Of a stretch of 64,000 bases of DNA, positions 15,005 to 24,443 are shown in pieces. A program made the position numbers and the translations under genes. The first letter of the stretch is position 1; each line of letters opens with the position of its first letter. The DNA comes from Pseudomonas sp. FP2335 (lineage in GTDB: Bacteria > Pseudomonadota > Gammaproteobacteria > Pseudomonadales > Pseudomonadaceae). The notes beneath the pieces are model-generated. The model saw only the letters and a program-made list of their open reading frames with translations, had not been told where the DNA came from and did no database searches. Where the stretch lies: positions 1,509,501-1,573,500 of the forward strand of contig NZ_CP117437.1 in assembly GCF_030687535.1 (NCBI RefSeq). Direction: 5' to 3'.

Positions 15005-16180
15005 TTATGCTTTCTTGCGACTCGCCATCGCCGTTATTGCATAGCCAATGCACGCAGCCAGAATCGACCCGGTCAGAATCCCCATTCGGTCTTCCCCGGC
15101 AAATTCACTGGCACCCGGCACAAACGCCAGGGAACCGACAAACAGGCTCATGGTAAAGCCGATGCCGCACAGGATCGCCACACCAAACACCTGGCCCCAG
15201 TTGGCGCCGCTGGGCAGTGCGGCCAGGCCGGTCTTGATGGCCAGCCAGGTCAGGCCGAACACGCCGACGGTCTTGCCGATCAGCAGGCCGGCGGCAATGC
15301 CCAGCGGTACGTGGTGGGTGAAGCTTTCCAGGCTGACGCCGGCCAGGGACACACCGGCGTTGGCGAACGCAAACAGCGGCAGGATGCCGTAGGCCACCCA
15401 AGGGTGCAGGGCGTGTTCCAGGGTCATCAATGGCGAAGGCTCGGCATTCTTGGTGCGCATCGGGATGCAGAAGGCCAATGTCACGCCGGCCAGGGTGGCA
15501 TGCACACCACTTTTCAGCACGCAAACCCACAGGATCAACCCGATGATCAGGTACGGGCCAAGCTTGATCACACCGAGGCGATTCATCGTGATCAATGCAA
15601 TCAGGCAAGCGCCCGCGCCCGCCAGTGCGGCGCCCGACAGGTCGGAGGAATAGAACACCGCAATCACGATGATTGCGCCCAGGTCGTCGATGATCGCCAG
15701 GGTCATCAGGAACAGCTTGAGCGACACCGGCACGCGTTTGCCCAACAGGGCCAGTACGCCGAGGGCGAAGGCGATGTCGGTGGCCATGGGGATCGCCCAG
15801 CCCGACAGCGCGGCGGGGTAGTCCTTGTTGATCGCCCAGTAGATCAGCGCCGGTACGACCATGCCGCCAATCGCGGCTGCGCCGGGCAGCACCACCTGGG
15901 ACGGCTTGGACAGATGGCCGTCAAGCAACTCACGCTTGACCTCCAGGCCGATCAGCAGGAAGAACAGCGCCATCAGGCCGTCGTTGATCCATAGCAGTGC
16001 AGGTTTGGCGATTTTCAGTGCGCCGATCTGTGCCACCACCGGCACATCGAGAAAGGCGTTGTAGAGGTGCGACAACGGCGAGTTGTTGATGATCAGCGCC
16101 AGTGCGGCAGCGGCGATCAACAGCAAGCCACTGGCGGCCTCCAGCTGGAAGAAACGGGTGAAAGTGCTACGCAGAGGCAA
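15005..16180 (-). CDS. nhaA: Na+/H+ antiporter NhaA
   Basis: A 391-residue inner-membrane antiporter with about 12 hydrophobic segments. Diagnostic motifs are [35 protein letters not shown] with the first functional Asp, and [17 protein letters not shown] carrying the D-D pair that binds Na+ and protons (D163/D164 in E. coli). Length equals E. coli NhaA (388). NhaA exports Na+ at alkaline pH. It diverges from the Cds1-like gene across an AT-rich 216-base gap. Confidence 0.97.
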   Translation of the reverse strand: MPLRSTFTRFFQLEAASGLLLIAAAALALIINNSPLSHLYNAFLDVPVVAQIGALKIAKPALLWINDGLMALFFLLIGLEVKRELLDGHLSKPSQVVLPGAAAIGGMVVPALIYWAINKDYPAALSGWAIPMATDIAFALGVLALLGKRVPVSLKLFLMTLAIIDDLGAIIVIAVFYSSDLSGAALAGAGACLIALITMNRLGVIKLGPYLIIGLILWVCVLKSGVHATLAGVTLAFCIPMRTKNAEPSPLMTLEHALHPWVAYGILPLFAFANAGVSLAGVSLESFTHHVPLGIAAGLLIGKTVGVFGLTWLAIKTGLAALPSGANWGQVFGVAILCGIGFTMSLFVGSLAFVPGASEFAGEDRMGILTGSILAACIGYAITAMASRKKA

Positions 16181-16396
16181 GGGATGCTCTCCAATCCAGG
16201 TTCAATAGGTGGCTACCCTAACCCGTACCGTTAGTTGTTAAAACAAAAGTTATATTCTTATTTGTTATAAGAGAGTGATTGGGAGGGCAGTGCGCCAAAG
16301 CTTAGCAATTGTGTGTCCAATTGAGTCGGTACTGTATCTGTGTGGAGTGTAGGAAACCTCCTAAGATTGGGCGTGAAATCCTTAGAGAACCTCCTC

Positions 16397-17491
16397 ATGA
16401 GCGATCACCGTCCCTGGGCCCGCGAAGCCATTCGTATCATCGAAGCGGACTTCCAGCGCAGCGCCGACACACACCTGATCCCCTTGCCGCTGCCCGGCTT
16501 GCCGGGTGTCGAGTTGTACTTCAAGGACGAGTCCAGCCACCCCACCGGCAGCCTGAAGCATCGTCTGGCGCGTTCGCTGTTCCTGTATGCGCTGTGCAAT
16601 GGCTGGTTGAAGCCGGGCGCACCGGTGATCGAGGCGTCCAGCGGTTCGACGGCGATATCGGAAGCCTACTTCGCCCGCCTGCTCGGCTTGCCGTTTATCG
16701 CGGTGATGCCGGCCACCACCTCCCAGGAAAAGATCGCGCAGATCGCCTTTTACGGTGGCAAGAGCCATCTGGTGAACGATCCGACGCAGATCTACGCCGA
16801 ATCCGAACGGTTGGCGCAGGAAAGTGGTGGTCACTTCATGGACCAGTTCACCTACGCGGAACGGGCCACCGATTGGCGCGCGAACAACAACATCGCCGAG
16901 TCGATCTTCCAGCAGATGCGGTTTGAGCATTACCCAGAGCCGAGCTGGCTGATTTCCAGCCCCGGTACCGGCGGCACCACGGCAACCCTGGGGCGTTACG
17001 TGCGTTATCGCCAGCATTGCACCCGCGTGCTGTGTGCCGATGCGGAGCGCTCAGTGTTTTTTGATTACTACTTGAGCGGCGACGCCAGTTTGCGCCTGGA
17101 CTGTGGTTCGCGCATCGAAGGCATTGGCCGGCCGCGGGTCGAGGCGTCGTTTCTGCCCAAGGTGATTGATGCGATGGTCAAGGTGCCAGACGCATTATCG
17201 CTGGCGGCCATGCATTACCTGGCCGCGCGCTTGGGGCGGCGGGTCGGCGGGTCCAGTGGGACTAACTTGATCGGCGCGTTGATGGCTGCGCTGCAGATGA
17301 AAGCAGCCGGCAAGTCGGGGTCGATCGTGGCGATCTTGTGTGACGGGGGAGAGCGGTATGCCACCACTTACTATGATCAGGCGTGGCTTAAAACGCAGGG
17401 TTATCAATTGGAGGGCTTGATTGCGGCTGTTGCGGCGAGTGTGGAGCGGGGCGAGCCGCTGCCGGCCAGCGTCTTGCGCGCTAATATCTGA
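16397..17491 (+). CDS. Cds1-like PLP-dependent cysteine synthase-family enzyme
   Basis: A 364-residue fold-type II PLP enzyme. The start was set at ATG 16397, which gives [20 protein letters not shown], the expected N-terminus; an in-frame ATG 57 bases upstream adds no family sequence. The PLP lysine is K54 in [37 protein letters not shown] and [20 protein letters not shown] are the substrate and phosphate loops. The [15 protein letters not shown] form, rather than the NPTGSVKDR of CysK, matches the Cds1 cysteine desulfhydrase group that releases H2S, pyruvate and ammonia from cysteine. A CTTAT-TTGTT-ATAAG palindrome (16257-16271) lies in the AT-rich upstream gap. Confidence 0.82.
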   Translation: MSDHRPWAREAIRIIEADFQRSADTHLIPLPLPGLPGVELYFKDESSHPTGSLKHRLARSLFLYALCNGWLKPGAPVIEASSGSTAISEAYFARLLGLPFIAVMPATTSQEKIAQIAFYGGKSHLVNDPTQIYAESERLAQESGGHFMDQFTYAERATDWRANNNIAESIFQQMRFEHYPEPSWLISSPGTGGTTATLGRYVRYRQHCTRVLCADAERSVFFDYYLSGDASLRLDCGSRIEGIGRPRVEASFLPKVIDAMVKVPDALSLAAMHYLAARLGRRVGGSSGTNLIGALMAALQMKAAGKSGSIVAILCDGGERYATTYYDQAWLKTQGYQLEGLIAAVAASVERGEPLPASVLRANI

Positions 17492-17508
17492 CTCAACACA
17501 AAAACCAA

Positions 17509-17597
17509 TGTGGGAGCGGGCTTGCTCGCGAATGCGGTGTGTCAGTCACACACTGTTCAACTGATCCACCGCTTTCGCGAGCAAGCCCGCTCCCACA
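17509..17597. repeat. REP doublet (inverted pair)
   Basis: Same GGGAGCGGGCTTGCTCGCGA pair as at 347, with a spacer of about 40 bases, between two converging genes. Confidence 0.9.
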
Positions 17598-17631
17598 CAA
17601 GCCCGCTCACATTCAATAAATAAGCGAGTTA

Positions 17632-19245
17632 TCAGGCTTCGAGGCCCAACATATCCCGCGCCAACGCTTCGGCGATCCGAATCCCGTCCACACCCGCCGA
17701 CAGAATCCCACCGGCATAGCCCGCGCCTTCACCGGCCGGGAACAGGCCCTTGACGTTCAAGCTCTGCATCGACTCATTACGAGTGATCCGCAACGGCGAC
17801 GACGTGCGCGTCTCGATCCCGGTCAGCACGGCATCGTGCAGCGAGTAGCCCTTGATCTGCTTCTCGAACGCCGGCAGTGCTTCGCGGATCGCTTCGATGG
17901 CGAAGTCCGGCAGGGCCAGGGCCAGGTCACCCAGGGCTACCCCCGGCTTGTAGGACGGTTCCACGCTACCGATAGCCGTGGATGGCTTACCCGCGATGAA
18001 ATCGCCCACCAGTTGCGCCGGGGCCTCATAGTTGCTGCCGCCGAGGATGTAGGCGTGGGACTCCAGACGCTCCTGCAACTCGATACCCGCCAGCGGTCCA
18101 CCCGGGTAATCCACCTCAGGCGTAATGCCAACCACGATGCCGGAGTTGGCATTGCGCTCGTTACGCGAGTATTGGCTCATGCCGTTGGTCACCACGCGGC
18201 CCGGCTCGGAGGTGGCAGCGACCACCGTACCGCCTGGGCACATGCAGAAGCTGTAGACCGAGCGGCCGTTCTTGGCGTGGTGCACCAGTTTGTAGTCCGC
18301 AGCGCCGAGTTTTGGATGGCCAGCGTATTTGCCCAGGCGTGCCGCGTCGATCAGCGACTGCGGGTGTTCGATACGGAAACCCACCGAGAACGGCTTGGCT
18401 TCCATGTACACACCGCGGCCGTGGAGCATGCGGAAGGTGTCGCGGGCACTGTGGCCGAGCGCCAGGATCACGTGCCTGGAAAGGATCTGCTCACCGCCGT
18501 CGACGACGACGCCGTGCAGTTGGCCATCTTCGATCAGCACATCGGTGACGCGTTGCTCGAAACGCACTTCACCGCCGAGGGCGATGATCTGCTCGCGCAT
18601 GTTTTCCACCACGCCGGTCAGGCGGAATGTACCGATGTGCGGCTTGCTGACGTAAAGGATCTCTTCCGGCGCACCGGCCTTGACGAATTCGTGCAGGACT
18701 TTACGCCCGTGGAATTTCGGGTCCTTGATCTGGCTGTACAGCTTGCCGTCGGAAAAGGTCCCGGCGCCGCCTTCGCCGAACTGCACGTTGGACTCGGGGT
18801 TCAGCACATTCTTACGCCACAGGCCCCAGGTGTCCTTGGTGCGCTGGCGCACTTCGCGACCGCGCTCAAGAATGATCGGCTTGAAGCCCATTTGTGCCAG
18901 CAGCAGCCCGGCGAAGATACCGCACGGGCCAAAGCCGACCACGATCGGGCGTTCCGTCAGGCCTTCAGGCGCCTGGCCGACCACTTTGTAGCTGACGTCC
19001 GGCGCCTGGTTGACGTTGCGGTCATCGGCGAACTTGAGCAGCAGGGCGGCTTCGCCTTTGACATCCAGGTCGATGGTGTAGATGAAGCACAGCTCCGATG
19101 ATTTCTTGCGTGCATCGTAGCTGCGTTTGAACAGGGTGAAATCGAGCAGGTCATCACTGGCGATGCCCAGGCGCTGCACGATGGCAGGGCGCAGGTCTTC
19201 TTCGGGATGGTCGATGGGCAGCTTGAGTTCGGTGATTCGTAGCAT
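17632..19245 (-). CDS. FAD-dependent oxidoreductase (COG2509 type)
   Basis: A 537-residue protein. The dinucleotide-binding loop is VVGFGPCGIFAGLLLAQMG, with GxGxxG at 104-109. Residues 1-90 are a separate ferredoxin-like N-terminal domain. Later signatures are GGAGTFSDGKLYSQIKDP, the Cys-containing YSFCMCPGGTVVAATSEPG and the C-terminal FAD-binding LFPAGEGAGYAGGILSAGVD. This is the arrangement of the uncharacterised FAD-dependent dehydrogenases of COG2509. The substrate is not known. It is monocistronic as far as the sequence shows. Confidence 0.88.
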   Translation of the reverse strand: MLRITELKLPIDHPEEDLRPAIVQRLGIASDDLLDFTLFKRSYDARKKSSELCFIYTIDLDVKGEAALLLKFADDRNVNQAPDVSYKVVGQAPEGLTERPIVVGFGPCGIFAGLLLAQMGFKPIILERGREVRQRTKDTWGLWRKNVLNPESNVQFGEGGAGTFSDGKLYSQIKDPKFHGRKVLHEFVKAGAPEEILYVSKPHIGTFRLTGVVENMREQIIALGGEVRFEQRVTDVLIEDGQLHGVVVDGGEQILSRHVILALGHSARDTFRMLHGRGVYMEAKPFSVGFRIEHPQSLIDAARLGKYAGHPKLGAADYKLVHHAKNGRSVYSFCMCPGGTVVAATSEPGRVVTNGMSQYSRNERNANSGIVVGITPEVDYPGGPLAGIELQERLESHAYILGGSNYEAPAQLVGDFIAGKPSTAIGSVEPSYKPGVALGDLALALPDFAIEAIREALPAFEKQIKGYSLHDAVLTGIETRTSSPLRITRNESMQSLNVKGLFPAGEGAGYAGGILSAGVDGIRIAEALARDMLGLEA

Positions 19246-19351
19246 GACGGGATCCGGTAGGCGGCGGGCAAAGAGGCCGGCTGTTTTGCAAACCGGCGAT
19301 TATAAGCCCCAATGGACATTTTCCGTCATGTTAAAACAGCCCAGGGCGGCG

Positions 19352-20023
19352 TCAGTCGTCGCGCGAGCCGCCAAACGCCGCGCAACCGCGTTGCACCTGG
19401 CCGTTGACGCGCAATTCGGCGGTCATGTGTTGCAGGCTGCCGCTGACGCTGTCCACGCAACGTTGCGGGGCTACCCACAGTTCGACGTGCTGGTTGTTGG
19501 CTTCGGTCATCAGGTTGAAACGGCCATCGCCGATCTGTTCTTCCACATACGGCACCGCCAGTGGCGGCTGGCCTTCGCGCTCCAGCACCATGCCCTTGGC
19601 CGTGACATTCATCGCCCAGGCCGGCTTGTGGCCGTTGGCGCGCAGGATCATGCGCTTGAAGTCCGGGTCGTTGCAGGCCGAGGTCGAACGCTCCACGCGG
19701 TAGAGCTGTTGCAGGTCGACGCTGCCCTGGGTGCCGCTGGCCACGCCGGAGAACTTGCCACGCAGGTCGGCGAACAAAGTGCCTTGCTGGCCGGCCAGGG
19801 AGGCGGCTTCCTGCAGGACGCTGGTGCCGCCGGTGTCGTTGACCACGTAGTTGCGTTGGTCGTTGCACGGCTGGAACAGCAGCTTGCCGTTGACCGCCGT
19901 GAGTTCGCCCTGCATGCGGGTCAGGCCGGCAGTCGACGGCTTGGCCGGCTCGCCTTCGAACATCTGGCAGGCGGCGAACAGGGGGAGCAGGGCAAACAGG
20001 GCAAGGGTACGAGCGGCACGCAT
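19352..20023 (-). CDS. COG3650/META-like lipoprotein
   Basis: A 223-residue lipoprotein. The ATG at 20023 gives MRAARTLALFALLPLFAACQ with lipobox LFAAC; an upstream ATG would add nine residues before the signal. The mature part has FKRMILRANGHKPAWAMNVT and an adjacent KGMVLEREGQPPLAVPYVEE, the COG3650 pattern, then SVSGSLQHMTAELRVNGQVQ, a C-terminal META/HslJ-like strand set with a Cys. Such lipoproteins are probably envelope-stress related; the true role is unknown. Confidence 0.75.
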   Translation of the reverse strand: MRAARTLALFALLPLFAACQMFEGEPAKPSTAGLTRMQGELTAVNGKLLFQPCNDQRNYVVNDTGGTSVLQEAASLAGQQGTLFADLRGKFSGVASGTQGSVDLQQLYRVERSTSACNDPDFKRMILRANGHKPAWAMNVTAKGMVLEREGQPPLAVPYVEEQIGDGRFNLMTEANNQHVELWVAPQRCVDSVSGSLQHMTAELRVNGQVQRGCAAFGGSRDD

Positions 20024-20118
20024 AGAGGGTCTCCAGACAAGTGCCGCCACGTTACGCAGGCTGGCGCCGCATCACAAGCCCGCCTGCCAGCTTCAGGCGA
20101 TTCTGACAGACGTGAAGA

Positions 20119-20718
20119 TCAGCCCACGATAAAGGTCTGACCGGTCTGCAAGCCCTCGACGCTTTTGGCGTAGGCCAACGCCACATCTGCCCCCGCCGCC
20201 GGTTTGAAGCCGCGGAAGTAAGGCGCGTAGCTGCCCATCGCTTCCACCAGTACCGTAGGACTTACAGAATTGACGCGCAGGCCCCGTGGCAATTCGATTG
20301 CCGCTGCTTTGACGAACGCATCCAGCGCACCGTTGACCAGCGCCGCCGATGCCCCCGTGCGGATCGGGTCGCGGTTGAGGATGCCGCTGGTAAAGGTGAA
20401 CGACGCGCCGTCGTTGGCGTACTCGCGGCCGATCAGCAGCAGGTTGACCTGGCCCATCAGTTTGTCGCGCAGGCCCAGTTCAAAGTCGGCGGCGCTCATT
20501 TCACCCAGTGCCGCGAACTTCACGCTGCCGGCGGCGCAGACCAGCGCGTCGAACGTGCCGGTCTGCTCGAACAGCTTGCGGATTGAGGCGCTGTCGCTGA
20601 TGTCCACCTGAAAGTCACCGCTGGTGCGGCCGATGCTGATCACTTCGTGACGCTGCGCCAGTTCGCTCTTGACTGCCGAGCCGACGGTACCGCTGGCGCC
20701 AATCAATAGGATTTTCAT
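20119..20718 (-). CDS. Atypical short-chain dehydrogenase with degenerate active site
   Basis: A 199-residue Rossmann-fold protein. The NAD(P) loop is LLIGASGTVGSAV at residues 5-16, and VDISDSASIRKLF and LVCAAGSV mark the next strands. Where classical SDRs carry YxxxK the aligned segment reads AALVN (125-129) in GASAALVNGALDAFVKAAAI, so both the catalytic Tyr and Lys are replaced. It is shorter than classical SDRs (about 250). Similar small proteins are common in Pseudomonas beside LysR genes, as here: the LysR gene starts divergently about 106 bases away and is likely its regulator. Confidence 0.85.
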   Translation of the reverse strand: MKILLIGASGTVGSAVKSELAQRHEVISIGRTSGDFQVDISDSASIRKLFEQTGTFDALVCAAGSVKFAALGEMSAADFELGLRDKLMGQVNLLLIGREYANDGASFTFTSGILNRDPIRTGASAALVNGALDAFVKAAAIELPRGLRVNSVSPTVLVEAMGSYAPYFRGFKPAAGADVALAYAKSVEGLQTGQTFIVG

Positions 20719-20824
20719 GGTGCTGTTCCTCCAGTGGGGGTAAGTGAGGGTTCAGTCTAGAGTGGCTTTTTCCCTGGATAAACGTGCTAATAGGCAACCT
20801 TTGGTTTTCTTTTGGAAACAATCC

Positions 20825-21733
20825 ATGAGCGAGATGGATGACCTGGCGGCCTTTGCCGTGTTGATCGAAGCCGGCAGTTTCACCGTGGCGGCGGAGCAGT
20901 TGGGCTGTAGCAAGGGGCAACTGTCCAAGCGCATCAGCCAGTTGGAAACGCAGTACTCGGTCGTGTTGCTGCATCGCACCACGCGCAAGCTCAGCCTCAC
21001 CGCGGCGGGCGCGGCGCTGCTGCCCCAGGCCCAGGCGCTGGTGGTCCAGGTCGACCGCGCCCGTCAGGCATTGGCGCGGCTCAAAGACGATCTTGTCGGA
21101 CCGGTGCGTATGACGGTTCCGGTGTCGTTGGGCGAAACCTTCTTTGATGGCTTGTTACTGGAGTTTTCCAAGCAGTACCCGCAAGTTCAGCTCGAGCTGG
21201 AGCTGAACAACAACTATCGCGATCTGGCGCGGGATGGCTTCGATTTGGGGGTGCGTTCCGGTGCCATCGAAAACGCGCGCCTGGTGGCCAAGCCATTGCT
21301 GGCCTGGCATGAGATGACCTGCGCCAGCCCGGCTTACCTGGAGCAGCATGGCGAGCCGCAGACCCCGGCGGATCTGGCCCGCCACACCTGCCTGCTCAAC
21401 AGTCACTACAGCGGCCGCGAAGAGTGGCTGTACCACCAGCAGCACGAATTATTGCGGGTGCGGGTCAGTGGCACCTTCGCCTCCAATCATTACAACCTGT
21501 TGAAAAAGGCTGCGCTGGTCGGGGCTGGTATTGCCCGTCTGCCGTCCTACGTCTTACCCGCGGAATTGGCTGACGGGCGCTTGCGCTTGCTCCTGCGCGA
21601 CTTTCAGACGCGGAGCATGCCGATGTACCTGGTGCATCCCTATCAAGGCGGCCTGCCGCGTCGCACTCAAGTGTTGGCCGATTACCTGGTGGACTGGTTC
21701 AAGCGCAGCGGCGAGGCCCTCGACCGGCTTTAG
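20825..21733 (+). CDS. LysR-family transcriptional regulator
   Basis: A 302-residue regulator. The ATG at 20825 begins MSEMDDLAAFAVLIEAGSFT; an upstream in-frame ATG adds 27 atypical residues. The winged helix is residues about 4-62 (TVAAEQLGCSKGQLSKRISQ, LLHRTTRKLSLTAAG). The effector domain follows (VRMTVPVSLGETFFDGLLLE, LGVRSGAIENARLV). This is the CrgA/DsdC-like group that often controls a divergent oxidoreductase. Its stop overlaps the end of the converging DoxX gene by 3-4 bases. Confidence 0.92.
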   Translation: MSEMDDLAAFAVLIEAGSFTVAAEQLGCSKGQLSKRISQLETQYSVVLLHRTTRKLSLTAAGAALLPQAQALVVQVDRARQALARLKDDLVGPVRMTVPVSLGETFFDGLLLEFSKQYPQVQLELELNNNYRDLARDGFDLGVRSGAIENARLVAKPLLAWHEMTCASPAYLEQHGEPQTPADLARHTCLLNSHYSGREEWLYHQQHELLRVRVSGTFASNHYNLLKKAALVGAGIARLPSYVLPAELADGRLRLLLRDFQTRSMPMYLVHPYQGGLPRRTQVLADYLVDWFKRSGEALDRL

Positions 21734-22215
21734 TGGTAGCGGCGGGCGATCAACTGGTCGATGGACAAGCGTCCCGGTCCCTTGGCCACCAGCAGCAACA
21801 GCACGGCGATCCAGGTGCCGTGGGTCGGGTAGGCGTCCGGGTAGACGAAGAGCTGAATGACCAGGGTCATGCCGATCAGCGCCAGGGCCGAGAATCGCGT
21901 GGCGAACCCGACCAGAATCAGCACCGGGAAAAAATGCTCGGCAAACGCCGCCATATGTGCGGCCACCTCCGGCGACAGCAACGGCACGTGGTATTCGCTG
22001 CGAAACAGCGGCAAGGTCGACGCGGCCAGGCGTGGCTCACCCAGCTCAAAGGTGCCGCCGATCAGGTCCACGGCAAAGCCCTCGACCTTGGTTTGCCCGG
22101 ATTTCCAGAACACCGCGGCGATGGAAAACCGTGCGATGAAGGCGATCAGGCTGTAGGGGATTTTTTCGAATAGTTGAATGACCCGTCTTACCAGGCACGG
22201 TGCGGAGGTGTTCAT
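21730..22215 (-). CDS. bufD: DoxX-family membrane protein of the bufferin operon
   Basis: A 161-residue protein with four predicted transmembrane segments. IPYSLIAFIARFSIAAVFWK and LILVGFATRFSALALIGMTL are typical DoxX helices, and PTHGTWIAVLLLLVAKGPG is the last. The ATG at 22215 overlaps the stop of the upstream gene by ATGA. DoxX proteins are redox-linked membrane proteins; in bufferin operons (also called gig) one accompanies the precursor and its modifying enzymes and probably processes quinones or exported peptide. The bufD symbol is inferred from operon position. Confidence 0.85.
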   Translation of the reverse strand: MNTSAPCLVRRVIQLFEKIPYSLIAFIARFSIAAVFWKSGQTKVEGFAVDLIGGTFELGEPRLAASTLPLFRSEYHVPLLSPEVAAHMAAFAEHFFPVLILVGFATRFSALALIGMTLVIQLFVYPDAYPTHGTWIAVLLLLVAKGPGRLSIDQLIARRYH

Positions 22216-22988
22216 GGCGATACCTTTTGGTCCAGATGCAAATGAATGATGGCCTGTTGGCTGATCAGCAGCGTCAGGCATTGGTGCAGGTCGAATTCAG
22301 CGTTGGCCTCCAGGGCGCACTCCACGGCCCTCTGCAAAGGCAAGCCGTGGCCCAGGCGGTCGATAAAGGCCAGCGATCCAGGGTCGATGGCGAACACCTT
22401 GACCTCCAGGCCTTGGCGCAATACCAGGGCACTCTGGGCATGCCAGGGGTCCAGGGTGCCTACGCCACCCTCTGCCTGATGCGCAGCCCACATCGCCACC
22501 AGCGCATACGCGCTAGCCAGCGTGGTCACGGACGGATGCAGTTGCACGCGCAGCGCCCCCAGGTCGGCTTGGCCTTGCAGGGCCTGGAGTAGCGCTTGAG
22601 GGGCCAGCGGCGCATGGTCGGCCGCGTGATACGCGCAGACCCGCAAGCGTTCCAGCCGTGCCATATCCGCCAGGTAGGGCACGCTGGCCGCCGGTTCGAA
22701 ACCTTGGATGAAGTCGGCGAGCGTACTGCCGTACTCGCACATCAACGGGCTGGTGGGTGGGCAGCTCTGTAGGTAGAGGCCGGCCATGGCGCGGAAAAAC
22801 CTGTCGCCCACCAGTTGCAGGGTCACGGGGTACGCGGTGGCCAGCGCGTTGATCAACGCGCTGTGTACATTGTTGCGATACACCGCGAAGCGGCTGGCGG
22901 GGTCGGCGCCGTTACGGCTGAACAGGCCGTCGGGGCAGGTCGCTTCGGGGGCCAGCAAGGCGGCGGCAAAATCGGCGTGCAGGCTCAT
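22212..22988 (-). CDS. bufC: DUF2063 partner protein of the bufferin MNIO enzyme
   Basis: A 258-residue protein. The ATG at 22988 is in-frame after 46 poor upstream residues and overlaps the stop of the DUF692 gene (ATGA). N-terminal [20 protein letters not shown] and [20 protein letters not shown] form the DUF2063 DNA-binding-like domain with its YRNN motif, and [20 protein letters not shown] continues it. Family knowledge: this protein recruits the precursor peptide and pairs with the DUF692 enzyme. The bufC symbol follows the published bufferin naming and is inferred from order and domains. Confidence 0.88.
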   Translation of the reverse strand: MSLHADFAAALLAPEATCPDGLFSRNGADPASRFAVYRNNVHSALINALATAYPVTLQLVGDRFFRAMAGLYLQSCPPTSPLMCEYGSTLADFIQGFEPAASVPYLADMARLERLRVCAYHAADHAPLAPQALLQALQGQADLGALRVQLHPSVTTLASAYALVAMWAAHQAEGGVGTLDPWHAQSALVLRQGLEVKVFAIDPGSLAFIDRLGHGLPLQRAVECALEANAEFDLHQCLTLLISQQAIIHLHLDQKVSP

Positions 22989-23863
22989 GGGCTGACCTGC
23001 GACAGGTGCCAGTCCGCGTGCCGGGCTTCGGCTTGCAGCACGCTGAAGGCCGGTACCTGATTGTCGCGTTCGATCAATGTGGCGACCGGTCCGGTGCGTG
23101 TCAGTACACTTTCGTACAACTGCCATACGGCGTTATCGATGGGCGCGCCGTGATCATCGATCAGTAGGCGTTCGCCGAGACTGTCAGTGTCTTCGGCAAA
23201 ACCAGCCAGATGAATCTCACCGACGGCGTGCAGCGGTAACGCGTCTATGTAGGCCAGTGGCTCGCGCTGGTGATTGATGCACGACACGTAGACGTTGTTG
23301 ACGTCCAGCAACAAACCACAGCCGGTGCGGCGGACGATTTCGCTGATGAAGTCGGTCTCGTCCAGGGTCGAGCGCTGGAATTGCAGGTAGGTCGACGGAT
23401 TCTCCAGCAGCATCGGGCGCTTGAGCGCGCTTTGGACCTGGTCAACATGTTCGCACACACGCTTGAGGGTGGCGGCGTCGTAGGCCAGGGGCAGCAGGTC
23501 ATGGAGAAACACCGGGCCATGGCTCGACCAGGCCAGGTGTTCGGAAAAGGACTGGGGTTGATAGCGCTCGATCAGCGTGGCCAGGCGTGCCAGGTGCGCA
23601 GGGTCCAGGGGGCCTTCGCCGCCGATGGATAGGCCCACGCCGTGCAACGACAGCGGGTACTGCGCGCGGATCAATCCCAGGTAGTGATGAAAGGGCCCGC
23701 CGGCGACCATGTAGTTTTCGGCGTGCACTTCAAAAAAACCGATGTCGGGGGTGGTCTCAAGCACTTCGCTCAAGTGCTCGTGCTTGAGCCCCAGCCCGGC
23801 CCGGCGCGGAAGGCCGGGCGCCTGAGCCTGGGAGGCGGGGTGCAGGGATGAAAGAATCATCAT
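22985..23863 (-). CDS. bufB: DUF692/MNIO enzyme, bufferin-modifying
   Basis: A 292-residue TIM-barrel protein (UPF0276). Metal-ligand candidates are visible at [71 protein letters not shown] and IDDHG, which fit a multinuclear non-haem iron centre. In characterised systems these enzymes turn precursor Cys into thio-oxazole groups that bind copper. Two ATG in tandem begin the frame; RBS is weak. It overlaps the DUF2063 gene by ATGA and lies 23 bases after the DUF2282 precursor gene. Confidence 0.9.
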   Translation of the reverse strand: MMILSSLHPASQAQAPGLPRRAGLGLKHEHLSEVLETTPDIGFFEVHAENYMVAGGPFHHYLGLIRAQYPLSLHGVGLSIGGEGPLDPAHLARLATLIERYQPQSFSEHLAWSSHGPVFLHDLLPLAYDAATLKRVCEHVDQVQSALKRPMLLENPSTYLQFQRSTLDETDFISEIVRRTGCGLLLDVNNVYVSCINHQREPLAYIDALPLHAVGEIHLAGFAEDTDSLGERLLIDDHGAPIDNAVWQLYESVLTRTGPVATLIERDNQVPAFSVLQAEARHADWHLSQVSP

Positions 23864-23886
23864 CAGTACTCAGGCGGCCCAGGGTT

Positions 23887-24183
23887 TCAGGACTTGGCGG
23901 TGAAGGCCGCTTCCTGGCCGAAACCGGTCGGCGAGGTGGAGCTTGGGGTTTGGGTGCAGGTGCCAGCGGGGACCAGCTTCCAGGCGTTGGCCTGGTCCTT
24001 GGTTTTCGAGGTGCCAGCGCAGGACGTGCCAGCGCCTGCGGCACAGTCGTTTTTACCGGCTTCAGCGACGCCGAAACATTTCTGCATATCGTCAGCGGCG
24101 TGGGCGGTGGTGGTCAGCGCGGACAGGCTCAGGGCGGAACCGAGGGCCAGGACGAGGGTGGCAGCGGACAGTTTGGTGGTCAT
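23887..24183 (-). CDS. bufA: DUF2282 bufferin precursor peptide
   Basis: A 98-residue exported peptide. Residues 1-29 are a signal sequence ([20 protein letters not shown]). The remainder is small, Gly/Ala/Thr-rich and has exactly four Cys: C36, C47, C55 and C76 (KCFG, NDCAAG, TSCAG, GTCTQ), as in DUF2282 proteins. GGAG is 7 bases before the ATG. In characterised bufferins the cysteines are partly modified by the DUF692 enzyme and the product sequesters copper in the periplasm. It is the first gene of a four-gene minus-strand operon. Confidence 0.9.
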   Translation of the reverse strand: MTTKLSAATLVLALGSALSLSALTTTAHAADDMQKCFGVAEAGKNDCAAGAGTSCAGTSKTKDQANAWKLVPAGTCTQTPSSTSPTGFGQEAAFTAKS

Positions 24184-24240
24184 GGTGAATCTCCAGCAGT
24201 GGGTTGAGTTGGCGGGCTTGATTGCCTGCTTGCACCACTA

Positions 24241-24266
24241 GAGACAGGAGGGGGGGATCCGTTACA
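24241..24266 (-). promoter_or_regulatory. Possible ECF-sigma-type promoter of the bufferin operon
   Basis: On the minus strand TGTAAC (24261-24266) is followed after 14 bases by TGTCTC (24241-24246). Caulobacter SigF-type promoters of bufferin genes are said to have GTAACC-like -35 boxes, so this resembles one, but spacing and -10 are only approximate. Confidence 0.3.
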
Positions 24267-24322
24267 AACCCACCCAAAATAATTTCGGGTCTCATCGGAT
24301 TCAAAGAAACACACAACGCAAA

Positions 24323-24411
24323 TGTGGGAGCGGGCTTGCTCGCGAAAGCGGCGTGCCAGCCAACAGATACTTGGCTGATCCACCGCATTCGCGAGCAAGC
24401 CCGCTCCCACA
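24323..24411. repeat. REP doublet (inverted pair)
   Basis: GGGAGCGGGCTTGCTCGCGA family pair, lying between the bufferin operon start and the end of livF. Confidence 0.9.
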
Positions 24412-24443
24412 TTTTTTGACCCGGTTCGTGCTGCAACCGGTGG

